Positions 1-10,144 of a stretch of DNA of 64,000 bases are shown in pieces (position 1 is the first letter of the stretch; the number at the start of each line of letters is the position of its first letter). The position numbers and the translations under genes were made by a program. Source of the DNA: Metaphire vulgaris (lineage: Eukaryota; Annelida; Clitellata; Crassiclitellata; Megascolecidae); assembly GCA_018105865.1 (NCBI GenBank), contig CM030862.1:6241979-6305978 (forward strand). The letters are read 5' to 3'. The notes beneath the pieces are model-generated. The model did not search any database. It was not told the DNA's origin and saw only the letters and a program-made list of their open reading frames with translations.

Positions 1-949
1 AGCAATTATCATGAAAACGAGACATGCAAATAATTAATATAAAGACATCATCTGAAATTTAGTCATTTGAAATTGGGGATTAATTGGCTTCGAATGCAAA
101 GAACACAAAGACTGACTGACAAAGAGGATTAACAATTGAACCTCAGTCAATCGGTCTGTCAATCAGTCAGTCAGTCAGCCAGCCAGCCAGTCATTCAACT
201 ACTATGATGCCACTATCATAATGCCTTGGGCAAGAGCTGAGAATGCACCATACTAAGAGGCATCATTGATAGTACAGTAACTTAACCATGATTTAAAAAT
301 TTCTTGTGCTATTAGGCCTACTTACTGCTCACACAAATGTACAAGCCTTTCACTCATTTCCAATATTGTAATGACAATTTACCATTTAGTCTCTTAATAA
401 TTGAAATTTTTGGACAAGGATACTTTTGACATCTGCTTAAGAAGCCATATTATTATTATCATTAATGTACAGTATAGAGGTCCTTATCTCCCAGAGTAAA
501 ACTTGCTCTGCTCCATCATACTGTCACAACTTATTCAGAAGTATTTCTGCTGTTCTGTAGTTGAAAATGTAGGACTTCTTATTGGTATGTTAACCTTATT
601 AAGATGAATTTATTGAATTAAAATTTCAGCTGCTGAAATACCTAAAGCGAGAACTAGTGCAGAGAAAATTATTGGCATAGACCACCAGTGTCTCACTTCT
701 TGCTCCTAAATAATTGAAATAATATTTTAAATGAAGGGTTAAATAACTGCATCAATGAGGGCTTAGCCACAATTACGGGTAACTTTCAGACCATGAGGAC
801 ATCAAACAGAGCAGTATAATTTCATTTAAGTACACACAATTACAAATATAATTAATTCCGTTAAACTTAATGCACAACTAAAGTTTCCATCCAATGCAAA
901 CGGTTCTACCTACATAATAGAAAAACAGGCAAAATCTTAAACCAAACTT
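1..949. other. AT-rich non-coding stretch
   Basis: No open frame with recognisable similarity. There is a short tract of CAGT and CAGC repeats near 150-195. Given that fascin is transcribed leftward, this is probably inside its first intron or downstream of it. Confidence 0.4.
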
Positions 950-1990
950 TTAACCTTTTCCTCGGGTTAGCCGTTTTAAGACGGCGGCGGAAAACTTTGA
1001 CCAAACGGGGTTAGCCGTCTATAAACGGCGCGCTATATAAGCGACTGCGTACTGCGGACCTGCACGATTTTCAAAAATCCAACGCGGCAACCGAGTTAGC
1101 TCACATCCATTCAATAGGCGGCAGCACCGTTTTCGATAATACTGACTATATATGCAAAGGATATTGACTGTAGACTGACCAAGGCTGGAAAATGTATAGG
1201 AAAAATCTTCAGCCGGAGGCTAGAATGGCCATAACTACGCCGAATATGGTCCGATCTTCAAAATTTTTGCACTATTCTGTTCCAATTACACCTCCCAACA
1301 ACTTTCCCACTCACAGTTGGGGGGTCACCGCTGAAAATTTTTTTTAATTGAGCTTTGAAAATTTTTTGTCGGAGATGGTCCGATTTTGGGGTGTAGAGTG
1401 GACCCTACCCCCCAAAATTTTTTTTTGCACGGATGGTTCGAAAGCTCAATAAAAATGCTCAACAATGGTGTAAACCGCATCTTTCTACCTTCTATATAGC
1501 CTGAAATATACCGAGTTGTTCGGTTTTTCACATTGAAAAATCCGTTCGCGTAATTGTCATTTCAGCAAGCAATTGGTACTTGGGTATGAAACTCCATAAC
1601 TACCCCAAATATGGTCCGATCTTCAAAATTTTTGCACCATTCTGTTCCAATTACACTCCTCTAGAACTCTATCGCTCATACTTGGGGGTTTACCGCTGAA
1701 GACGTTTTGCTATTGACCTTTGATCAAAATTTGAACAAAATGTTGGGGAGGGGTCCGATTTTTGGGTGTAGAGTGGTCCCTACCCCCAACTTTTTTCTTT
1801 TGGCACGGATGGATAGAAAGAGCAATAAAAATGCTCAACAACGGTGCAAACCGCATCTTTCTAGCTTCTATATAGCCTGAAATTTAGTAAGTTTATAACG
1901 TATATGTTCACGTTTTCATACGAACGCCTTTTCCAAAAATTAATTCCCCCGACGCGGGATGACTTTAAAAATTTAATTCCCCCTTCAAAA
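950..1990 (-). repeat. Interspersed repeat, internally duplicated block
   Basis: Two imperfect copies of a roughly 375-bp unit lie in tandem; the phrase around CAACAATGGTGTAAACCGC at about 1460 recurs near 1838. The reverse complement matches the plus strand at about 27945-28560, including the stretches reading GGTTTGCACCATTG and GGCTATATAG, so this is a dispersed repeat in minus orientation. The left edge has a small hairpin, CCGTTTTAAGACGG (about 971). No credible protein is encoded. It is probably the body of the non-autonomous element discussed at 27050-28946. Confidence 0.6.
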
Positions 1991-2566
1991 GGTTAATGCT
2001 ATTAAAAAAATTATGAACATTTTAATGTTCAATAAGTTCAAACACAGAATTCGGAGCATAAAAATTTGGCCTCAGTGGACCAGTTATAAAGAGCAAGACT
2101 TCAAAATTTGAAGACACTTTGCCAAAGAAACATTCGTTTTGCTGTATGAAGCTGCATTTAATAAGTTTTTTTGAAATGCTCCTGGTATTAGGAATCTATC
2201 AATCTACCAATCGATCGATCTATCGATTTATCTATCGATCAATATTAGGATAGCAGCTCCAATGAGCATCATATGTGCAGAAGCATCATTTAGTAGTGGG
2301 CTTATTTAACCATTTTTGTATAGTAGGTTTATTTAGAGACACATACGTAGCAAGACCACCCACCTCACCTTTTTCCTTACTTGATTTATCTAGGCGCTTC
2401 TGCTGTATCAAGGTTTATATCAAAGTCCATAAAGTTTATAAACTTTTAGGTCTAAGATAAATTCTACACAATTTTAAACCTATAAATTCCAAGCAATCAT
2501 AGTGCATTCAGTAATACCCCATTTTCATATCTTTCATACTCATAATGCTTTGTGCATTAAGATAAA

Positions 2567-2632
2567 TACTTGCATACATGCACACATACATACATACATA
2601 CATACATATGTATGCAATGCATACATACATAT
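2567..2632. repeat. (CATA)n microsatellite
   Basis: Tetranucleotide CATA repeats, interrupted once by a palindromic ATGTATGCAATGCAT core. Confidence 0.85.
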
Positions 2633-2875
2633 CCTGCTTCTTTGTCAGTTTCCTTTCAATTGTTGTTGACACTGTACAGATGTAACATAAGGGGAAAATA
2701 TAAAAGTGCCAAACCCTGCAATGAACTGAGTACAATTAAATTTTGACTTAAACCACATCTCTTCCAGCTGACATTTCCTCCATAGTCTGTCTTTCTCTTT
2801 CCCACTAAGCTCTTTGAGTGTTCTGATCATTTGCCTATGAATTTGGAGTACACTCCATTGATATTTTGTCTATTA

Positions 2876-2896
2876 TAACTGGTGCTATTACAAATG

Positions 2897-2961
<65 letters not shown>

Positions 2962-3005
2962 TGATTAATAGTTTATTTGCTTTGTTTTGTTTATTGGTTT
3001 TGATC

Positions 3006-3049
<44 letters not shown>

Positions 3050-3050
3050 C
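2876..3050. repeat. LINE 3' end with two (TTA)n tracts
   Basis: The sequence GGTGCTATTACAAATGCA runs straight into (TTA)n at 2898-2960, with a second (TTA)n at 3007-3048. A GCGCTAT...AAATGCA-type end followed by an ATT tail is typical of CR1/L2-like LINE or derived SINE 3' ends. The microsatellite is therefore probably a retrotransposon tail that expanded. Confidence 0.5.
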
Positions 3051-3114
3051 ATGGTCAGAGAGTAGATAACCTGCTACAAGCCAAGAAGTAACTTTCCTAT
3101 TCTCAATCAAAGGT

Positions 3115-3276
3115 CAGTGTTTATTCTAGACCTTCTCTGGGGAGATCCCTCCAAAGTTTGAAATTCCCCTCCAAGTTGACATTTTGGCAAGTAGTATGAC
3201 CTCCCCAGTGTCTGTTACCCTCCCCAAAAAATGTTAAACTCCCCTCCCAATGTCTAGGTGGCTAGAATAAACACTG
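3115..3276. mobile_element. hAT-like MITE, CAGTGTTTATTCTAG ends
   Basis: 162 bp with terminal inverted repeats CAGTGTTTATTCTAG / CTAGAATAAACACTG and a body rich in CCCC/GGGG runs. No exact target duplication is visible. A nested copy of the same family at 13763-14084 does have one. Confidence 0.65.
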
Positions 3277-3519
3277 GCTACTGGTCATCTGTGCAGCTGA
3301 GATGAGTAATCAAGTTCAGACCATTCATCATACACAATGTTGGCCTTTAAAATCCAGGGACACTTATATACATGTATATACCTGCCTTATCCATGACTAC
3401 AGCTGGTGTTGTATAAATTTTGTTCTCCTGTTCTCGTATAAATGCGGTTCCGGGGCGGAGCTAGCTGTTGCTACGGGAACCAAAATTATGCTTATACGTA
3501 CAATTTGAGTTCCTCTTAT

Positions 3520-4600
3520 AAAATATCTTCTTTTTCTTCCATCATCTATGATGACGATGAGTTTGATACAAGATGACTCCAGGTCTTCCTGTCTCTTGCC
3601 ATGTGTGTTGCTTCTTCTAAGTTCAGATCTTGTTTTCCGACAACCAGTGTTGTTAAGTATCTAAGATATATGTATCTAGATACATATCTTAGACACAAAA
3701 AAGTATCTTGTATCAGTATCTTAGATACAAAAAAGAGTATTTGTATCAGTATATTTAAATTAGATACAAGATACTTTTAAACTCTCAATGGAGGTTGACT
3801 ATATTGGATATTGGTGATGTGTGGACATTTCAAATATACTTTAAGCTAAATTAATTTTAGGGCCTGGAGTCATATTAAGAGATATATAATTTGATTAATA
3901 TAACAACCTTTGGTTGTAAATTTGCATTGCATCTATGACTAATTTTCTCCACACTAGGTTTATTTTGAAACAAACTCTTCTTGGAAATTGTTTTATCAAT
4001 ACTAACTTCTAAATAAAGTATCTTAAAAAGTATCTTGTATCAAGATACTTTCTATTTGTATTTGTATCTTGATGCTTTTATGTCATGTATCTAGTATCAG
4101 TATCTTTGATACATTTCCTCACATGTACCTGTATCTGTATCTAAGATACATTTGAAAAGTATCTTTAACAGCACTGCCGACATCTTCTTTTATATTATCT
4201 ATCCATCTCTTAGCTTGTTTTCCTCTACTTCTGTTTCCCTCAATATGACAGTGCAGAGCTCTCAGAGGCAGTCTTTCTTCTTCCATTCTTGTTACATGTC
4301 CAAACCACTGTAGTCTTCTCCTTTGGATTTTGTCTATTGCCGTGTCTTTCATATTCGTTCTTTCTCTGATTTCTTCATTCCTGATCTTATCTCTTCTTGC
4401 AATTCCTAGCATTCTTCTTAAACATGTTACATGCCATTTCGAAGGTAAGTATCTTTCTTTCATCTTCTTTCTTCATCTTCCAGCATTCAGATCCATACAT
4501 TAACATTGACAATATCATTGTCTTGTATACCATAGTTTTTGTGTCTATGGCTAACACTGTTGAAAATAAAATATAGGACATCCTAACCCTATCGGTCATA
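3520..4600 (-). pseudogene. LINE reverse-transcriptase C-terminal remnant, split by a MITE
   Basis: On the minus strand the frames read, in order, YKTMILSMLMYGSECW, then LRRMLGIARRDKIRNEEIR, RRRLQWFGHVTRMEEERLP and KQAKRWIDNIKEDV. After an interruption at 3645-4176 comes EEATHMARDRKTWSHLVSNS. These are the C-terminal landmarks of RTE-like endonuclease/reverse-transcriptase polyproteins (post-polymerase thumb and tail). The YxDD-bearing part is missing, so this is a 5'-truncated copy. It contains a frameshift near 4450 besides the insertion. It is a dead relic with no host role. Confidence 0.8.
3645..4176. mobile_element. hAT-like MITE inserted in the LINE
   Basis: 532 bp with ends CAGTGTTGTTAAGTATCT and, reversed, CAGTGCTGTTAAAGATACTT. 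The interior is built from GTATCT/AGATAC repeats. The flanks are CCGACAAC (3637-3644) and CCGACATC (4177-4184), an 8-bp target duplication with one mismatch. The flanking LINE coding sequence resumes on both sides. Confidence 0.85.
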
Positions 4601-5288
4601 AATGTTTAACCAATAGGTCATAAATTTATAACCAATAGGTTATAAATTGGCTATAAATTTACAACCTGCATTCGGAATGGCTATGGTTACTATGGGTAGG
4701 CGAAGTTTATAAGTAATTGACAAATTCAAATGAACCAATCATAATTTGTTGTGGAACTTATTTTATACCGGAACAAAATTTATATGACACCGGACCGCCA
4801 TCAACTAAGCCATGCTACAACTCCAATGCACAGCAATATTTTCCAACAGTCAAAACATTTGAATTCCCTTGTGGTCATTCATCAGGGACTGATCATTATG
4901 AGAAGGCAAATGGCAACAGGGACTCGGCACCTGCTACTACAGTACAGGCACAGGATAACAGTTTATCAAGCCTGTTATCTAGATACAGAACTGTATTAAA
5001 AGAATATAAACAGCATATTTTTTGGCTTTGAAAACAACGACCCAGTCTTCCATGGTCTACATAAAAATTCTTCAAAAAGACTTGGTAATCAGAAGTTTTG
5101 GATTCAGAAGCCAGCCATTTTAAGGATAAGAAATTGACTAATATGGGAACTGCACTAACCTAGACAAAGACCTTGTTTGACCTGATAGCCCTTAAAGAGA
5201 AAGAAACAAAGTTTCAGTCATACAAAGAATTTGGGTCTTCATAAGCACACAAATTCACTGTACATCTTCACAGTACGGTATATAATTA

Positions 5289-5292
5289 TATA

Positions 5293-5330
<38 letters not shown>
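5289..5330. repeat. (TA)n microsatellite
   Basis: Almost pure TA dinucleotides immediately 5' of the next LINE fragment; a similar tract lies at its 3' end. Confidence 0.85.
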
Positions 5331-5332
<2 letters not shown>

Positions 5333-5811
5333 GAACTGGTAAGAGATGGCTAAATAGGGAAATAAAGAAGAGACTGATAAAAACGTTGATATGGAGTGTC
5401 ACTTTATATGCCTCAGAAACCTGGACTCTCCAAAAGAAGGACATACAAAAGCTGGAAGCATTTGAATGTGGATATGGAGAAGAATGGAAAACATCCAAGT
5501 GGACGGACAAGAAAACAAATGATGAAGTACTACAGATGGTGGATGAGCAAAGATCGTTAATCAGCACCATAAAAAAATAGACAGAGGAACTGGATTGGAC
5601 ATGTAATAAGACGAGAATCATTACTCAGAACAGTAATTGAGGGTAGTATATCAGGAAGAAAGACAAAAGGAAGACCAAGGAGGATGCCTATTGGACTGGA
5701 TGATGAAAACAGATACCCAGCGTCACAAGACCTATGCAGAAATAAAGAAGAAGCAAGACACAGAGAGGAATGAAAACAATGGAGCCCTGAACCTGTCCCA
5801 GGACAGAGAAC

Positions 5812-5812
<1 letters not shown>
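5331..5812 (+). pseudogene. LINE C-terminal fragment, plus strand
   Basis: Reading frames give IWSVTLYASETWTLQKKDI, then TDKKTNDEVLQMVDEQRSLI, a stop, then RNWIGHVIRRESLLRTVI and SGRKTKGRPRR. This is the standard tail of non-LTR retrotransposon reverse transcriptases: the LYASETW and GHVIR landmarks are diagnostic. At least one frameshift and one stop break it. It ends in (TA)n. Confidence 0.8.
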
Positions 5813-5852
<40 letters not shown>

Positions 5853-5882
5853 TATATATACACTTATACAGTATATATACAT
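5812..5882. repeat. (TA)n tract at LINE 3' end
   Basis: TA repeats follow the end of the LINE fragment and continue as TATACA units. This may be the expanded tail of that copy. Confidence 0.75.
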
Positions 5883-6107
5883 ATATCATTATCAGACTAT
5901 TGAGGTTAACTAAATATCTCTGTATTACCAGTTATCCGTAAACAAACTAAAGTACTCACCAGTAGTTGGCCATGATGGTGACAAATTATAATCTAATATA
6001 ATAGTTCCTATGTCTGTTTGTGAGTTACACTACACAGCAGATGTTGGAGGATGCCATTGCTATAGGCAACAAAAGGTTATAATGGGCAGAGCTTGAAGGG
6101 TCCTGAT

Positions 6108-6962
6108 TAGAGAGTGACACGGTAACGGTTACCGCCGGAAATCCGCGGTAACCGCGGTAATTACCGCGGTAGTGGGGACAATTTGACCAAAAAGTGCGGT
6201 ATTACTGCGGTAACGGGTTCTTGTCACGCGGTAATACTGCGGGAACGGGGACATTTGCCACGGTAATACCGCGGTGACGGTATCGGTATTATCAAGTTGA
6301 TGATAACAATAATATTGATGACATTGTGCAGGCGTTCTTGTTTTTGTGCATGGATAGTATTTAGTAGCCCAGTAGGTTATTCGTTACGTAGGTATGCATG
6401 CAATTAATACACGGTGCTGGAGCAGTCAATTGACTTAGCAATCTGCCGGAAGTACTGCCTAGTAGGCCTACTTCCTTTTCCTGTGTCCCTTTCAACTTCT
6501 GTTGTCTTGGGCACATGGCTTATTATTTTTCACCACTCGAAGTTATAAATGGAAAGATGCGCATAGATAAATTGATTAAAAGTAAAAGTGAGTGAATATC
6601 CTTTTAAACGTATAACTTAGTGAGTGAGGAGTGACCACACTACGACAAGATTGCACAATGGAGTGCTGATGCTGTTGTTAATCTTTTTTTGTTCGCTGAC
6701 TGAAATCTTTAATTATATGACCATTTAACAGTCGAAAACATGACACTATAATTTTGAGACAAAAACGTAGTAACATGTTACGATAAGTGTCTTTGTTAAC
6801 GTATGTTAACAGCTTACTGCGGGGGCAATGAGGGACGAAAAAGTTTGGTGCGGGAACGGGGCGGGATGGGGAGAAACCATGCGGGGATGGGGTGGGGACG
6901 GGGAGAAATGTTTGGGTGCGGGTGGGGATGGGGATAAAATGTTGTCCCCGTATCACTCTCTA
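6108..6962. mobile_element. hAT-like element, TAGAGAGTGACACGG ends
   Basis: 855 bp with ends TAGAGAGTGACACGG / CCGTATCACTCTCTA and a perfect 8-bp target duplication, GTCCTGAT (6100-6107 and 6963-6970). Sub-terminal sequence is built of GGTAACC and CCGCGGT units, including a 20-bp perfect palindrome at 6151-6170. The right part is G-rich on the plus strand. There is no intact transposase, so it is non-autonomous. Confidence 0.9.
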
Positions 6963-6974
6963 GTCCTGATTGCC

Positions 6975-7372
6975 TGCATCTTGTAGCCCCCTCGCCCCAA
7001 CTCCACCCTCCCGGACCCACCCCACACCTCCCGGACCCAACGAATACCATTCTCAAGTTGACTGCCCACTGCAAGGGCTGCCCCTACACTAGTATCTGCA
7101 TTGGTTCACTCATCCACACTAGTTACGGCCGGCAACCCCCTTGGCCCCAACCTACCGGCTCCAAACCCCACTCCCAAACTCACACAACCCCCACCCCATC
7201 CCAAACCCACACAACCCCTTGCTCCCAAACAACCACAAACACTTCTTTCCTTCAAACCCCCTTCCCTGACCCATACCCTTTTCTCAAACCTCTCCTCACC
7301 AGCTCCAACCCCCCTGGCCACAATCCCTGCTACCACACCCCCTTTATACCTCAAAGCCTCATTTTTAAATTG
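6975..7372. repeat. Pyrimidine-rich repeat (C/T strand)
   Basis: About 400 bp of plus strand with very little G, made of CCCCAACCC/CCCAAACCCC units. It resembles the longer tract at 27185-27890. The proline-rich frames here are composition artefacts. Confidence 0.6.
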
Positions 7373-7417
7373 AATAAATACAATACATATTATGTCCATA
7401 TATATGTACATTATTAT

Positions 7418-7700
7418 GGGGCGGGAAGTTAGCAGAGTGGTAACAACGTTGGGTGATGGAGCAGGAGGTCACACGGGTTCGATTCCCGCAGGAGCCCTAA
7501 AGGTCAACTCAGCCTTTTTCGTGTTGGTAAAATGAGGAGCAGTGGTAAAAAAAATCCCTGTGATAAGTCAAACAGGTACGCTCACGCGATACACTAGCCC
7601 CATATCCGTGGCATTGCAAGCCTGGCTGAGGGCTATAGCAACGAGATCAGCGCCGCCCTATGAGCCCGCGAGGCTCGGGAAGGACTTTGACTTTTGATTA
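7418..7700 (+). mobile_element. tRNA-derived SINE, copy 1
   Basis: It opens with an RNA polymerase III promoter: A box TAGCAGAGTGG (7440 region) and B box GGTTCGATTCCC (7477 region), spaced as in a tRNA. The phrase AGGAGCCCTAAAGGTCAACTCAGCC follows and recurs in the copy at 22386-22675. The body ends near GACTTTGACTTTT. Confidence 0.75.
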
Positions 7701-7782
7701 TGTTATATTAAGTGTACAGCATCACGCTATGTTGGTGGGAGCTTGATGAAATAGCATGATTGTTACATACATACAATACAAA

Positions 7783-7787
<5 letters not shown>

Positions 7788-7822
<35 letters not shown>
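7788..7822. repeat. (TA)n microsatellite
   Basis: Pure TA dinucleotides between ATGTACATA arms. Confidence 0.85.
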
Positions 7823-7826
<4 letters not shown>

Positions 7827-7844
7827 TTACTATTTATTACTTTA

Positions 7845-8421
7845 TCTATAATATTAAGATCCTTATCTGTATGTCTCTCTGTTACCTTCAAGCGTTCTGA
7901 TTGGTTGACTGTTGGTAGACGGTTTAGACCGTTTAGTCCTTACGTCGCAATGCGTTGGTGGGCGAGCGTTGACTATTGGTAGACGGTTTAGACCGTTTAG
8001 TCCTTACGTCACGATGCGTTGGTGGACGATGTTCGAAGACGACGTTGCTATTGGTAACAATTGTTCGTAGAATCGTAGTTTAACACGGTTTAGTCGAGTC
8101 ATTGCAGCGTCAGAGGGCTGGGCGTGCGACGACGTTGCTATTGGTAACAATTGTTCGCAGCCTGAGGTAGTTGCGCAATTTTAACGTACATTTTAACGTA
8201 CACAAAAAATACGTGTACAGCGTCACAAATGGTCACAGTTGCGTGATTTTAACGTACACAGGCCTAATTATTACGTGGCGCAGAGCTTGGCTAGGTGGCG
8301 ATCATTGAAATGTTGTTCAGCATGAATTCAATGATTGGGTATTAGGTAATATAGGTATTGGATTAGTATTATCCTGCACTGCGAGCGAAGCGAGTGTGAG
8401 CGAAGCGAGCATCTTTCTAGT
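7845..8421 (+). mobile_element. Helentron-like non-autonomous element
   Basis: It begins TCTATAATATTAAGATCC followed by a TGTCTCTCTGT tract. It ends with GCGAGCGAAGCGAGTGTGAG and CTAGTAATATAT. These are the usual marks of Helentron-type rolling-circle elements (TCTATA start, CGAGCGAAGC 3' motif). Inside, a 62-bp unit (GACGGTTTAGACCGTTTAG) is repeated at 7907 and 7969, and a 30-bp unit (GACGACGTTGCTATTGG) at 8037 and 8127. No Rep/helicase frame is present. Confidence 0.6.
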
Positions 8422-8584
8422 AATATATATATACATATATATATAATGTGTACTGTGTCATGCTATGTTGGTGGAAGCTTGATGAAGTGGCATGAGTTTT
8501 ATATAGGTCTAAATATAATACAAATGTACAACTGTTGTTTGACGTGCAAAAGTAGCACAGCAAATTTAGAGTTCAAGAACTTTC

Positions 8585-8800
8585 TGACACATAAGTGAGA
8601 CAGAAGGCCAAGTCCCAGCCCCCTTGGGATACCAAGCCCTTTTGGGGCTGTGGCCCAAAAGGGGCCAGAGGCCCCACTGGGGAGTGCATCCCCATGGGCT
8701 ACCAAACCCTTAGGGCCGTAGGCTCAAACCAGAGTCCTAGGGTCCATTCTGGGGTGCAGCTCCTGTGGTGGGGGCAAGACCACACAGAGAGGTCATAGGA
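8585..8800. other. G/C-block low-complexity stretch
   Basis: Alternating GGGG and CCCC blocks such as CCCCTTGGG, TTTTGGGG and GGGGCC. Both strands give open but biased frames. No gene is supported. Confidence 0.4.
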
Positions 8801-8894
8801 AAAATTTTAAAAGATAATCACATATTCACTTTACATTTTCAGATTTAAAATATTGTTACATGTAATAACATTAACTTTTGCAAAAAATATGGGT

Positions 8895-8942
8895 AGGAAA
8901 TAGCCACTCTCCATGTTCTTTTTGGACGGGTAAACACCTAGC
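8895..8942 (+). mobile_element. 3' end of a second Helentron-like family
   Basis: TTTTTGGACGGGTAAACACCTAG matches the 3' terminus at 28917-28946 (TGACGGGTAAACACCTAG). The left arm of the hairpin is lost here. It may be the right end of a copy that includes the pyrimidine tract at 6975-7372, with the SINE and the other Helentron nested within. Confidence 0.5.
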
Positions 8943-9300
8943 TATTCAATACTTACCATACAATAATGAAAGAAAAGGATACTACTTGACATGACTAATT
9001 TTGTAATGGGGATTGATCACATGATACAGTAACACTGTAACAGTCAACTGTATACACTTAGAAATAATAATAAATCTTAATAACAGCAGTATGCAATTAA
9101 AAGCAATATTAATACAATTCAGTTTTAATATAAGGAACAAAGAAAATCAGGAGAATTATAACACAGAAATTAAATAGATTGAATAAAAACATCTCACAAT
9201 ATTAATTATTGTGAGACTTGTATCATTGGATCTGTTTAAAACCAATAAATGCAGTGCGGCGGCATGCAATTAAATAAGTGAGAAGATCTATAATACGTGC
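8943..9300. other. Fascin intron 1, AT-rich
   Basis: Non-coding sequence immediately downstream of the fascin exon on the minus strand. No second fascin exon can be read anywhere from 1 to 9300. Confidence 0.6.
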
Positions 9301-10144
9301 CTTGTCTGATTGAAACCATCTTCCCGTTATGTGCTTTGAAGACGACTTGCGGATGACTGTCCTCGATGGTGAACAGCTCGTCTTTCCCGATCGCCTTGTT
9401 GCGCGCCTGCATCACCGCCTCCCTCCCCACGGCCGTCAGGTACTTTCCGGTGCAATCCTTTAGCGCCAACCCGGAGAACTGCCCGGACTTAATCTCGAGA
9501 CTGAAGGACGTGTCCGGACTCGCGTCACCGACCAGCGTTCCGTCTCGGTGCAGGTAGCGACCGTCAAAACTGCGCACGCAGTACCTTCCGTCTCGAAACT
9601 CCAAGGTGATCAGTGACTCCTGTCCCCACGGAATCACGGCGGTCACCTGAAGACGGTCGTCCTTCGGGTCGAGACAGGCGTACTTCTGCCGGTTCAGGTT
9701 TCGCAGGTTGACCTGCGGGTGTATGGCCAGATGGACGGTCCACCACTCGGCCTGCCCCGGCTGTTTTTCGTAGCACTGCAGGTTGTCCTCCGACCCGCCG
9801 AAGTAGTACAGCGTCGCCCTGTTGCGGATCGCCCATCGGCCAGAACCGTCCGGGTGGTACTGGATGGAGAACTTCTCAGCGTCGCCGATCTCTTCGCTCG
9901 AGCAGGTGACGTTTCCTCGCTTGTCCCCGGCCAGGTAGCGGCCCAGGTGACTGCGGACGTAAACGGTGTCGTCCTCCTTCGGATCGTGTTCGATTATCCA
10001 CAGCTGCTTCTTCCGCATCGTCGTTCCCGATGCGTTGATCTTGCAGCCGAACGTCTCCGCCGTCAGGTAGCGGTTCTGGAAGTTGACAAGACCGACCTTC
10101 CACTGCAGACGACTGTCCCCCGCTCCGTTCTTAAGACCATTCAT
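9301..10144 (-). CDS. Fascin, first coding exon (partial gene)
   Basis: Fascin cross-links parallel actin filaments in filopodia and microspikes. The exon encodes 281 residues plus one base, against about 490 for the family. This covers beta-trefoil 1 (about residues 13-140), trefoil 2 (about 141-262) and the start of trefoil 3. Hallmarks are GLVNFQNRYLTAE, VRSHLGRYLAGDKRGNVTC, YFGGSEDNLQCY, HPQVNLRNLNRQKYACL, PWGQESLITLEF and GKDELFTIED. The site equivalent to the PKC-regulated serine of vertebrate fascin-1 (Ser39) is Thr42, in INASGTTMRKKQ. The start is ATG at 10144: an in-frame stop lies just upstream and the context is GAAGATGA. The frame stays open past 9301 for a few codons, but fascin similarity stops at VSIRQG, where AAG|GCACGT suggests a GC-type donor in phase 1. 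The remaining exons lie outside the window. Codons are GC-rich, unlike the surroundings. Confidence 0.93.

Larger units (their letters stand above)
7710..8532 (+). repeat. Pair of ~87-bp direct repeats
   Basis: The sequence around GCTATGTTGGTGGGAGCTTGATGAA (7710-7796) returns as a diverged direct copy at 8446-8532. The two copies bracket the (TA)n tract and the Helentron-like element. Confidence 0.65.

Noticed and set aside
2100..2700. GATCGATC and CATACATA tracts as possible CRISPR or regulatory arrays
   Set aside because: Simple-sequence DNA without spacers; CRISPR is not expected in an animal nuclear genome.
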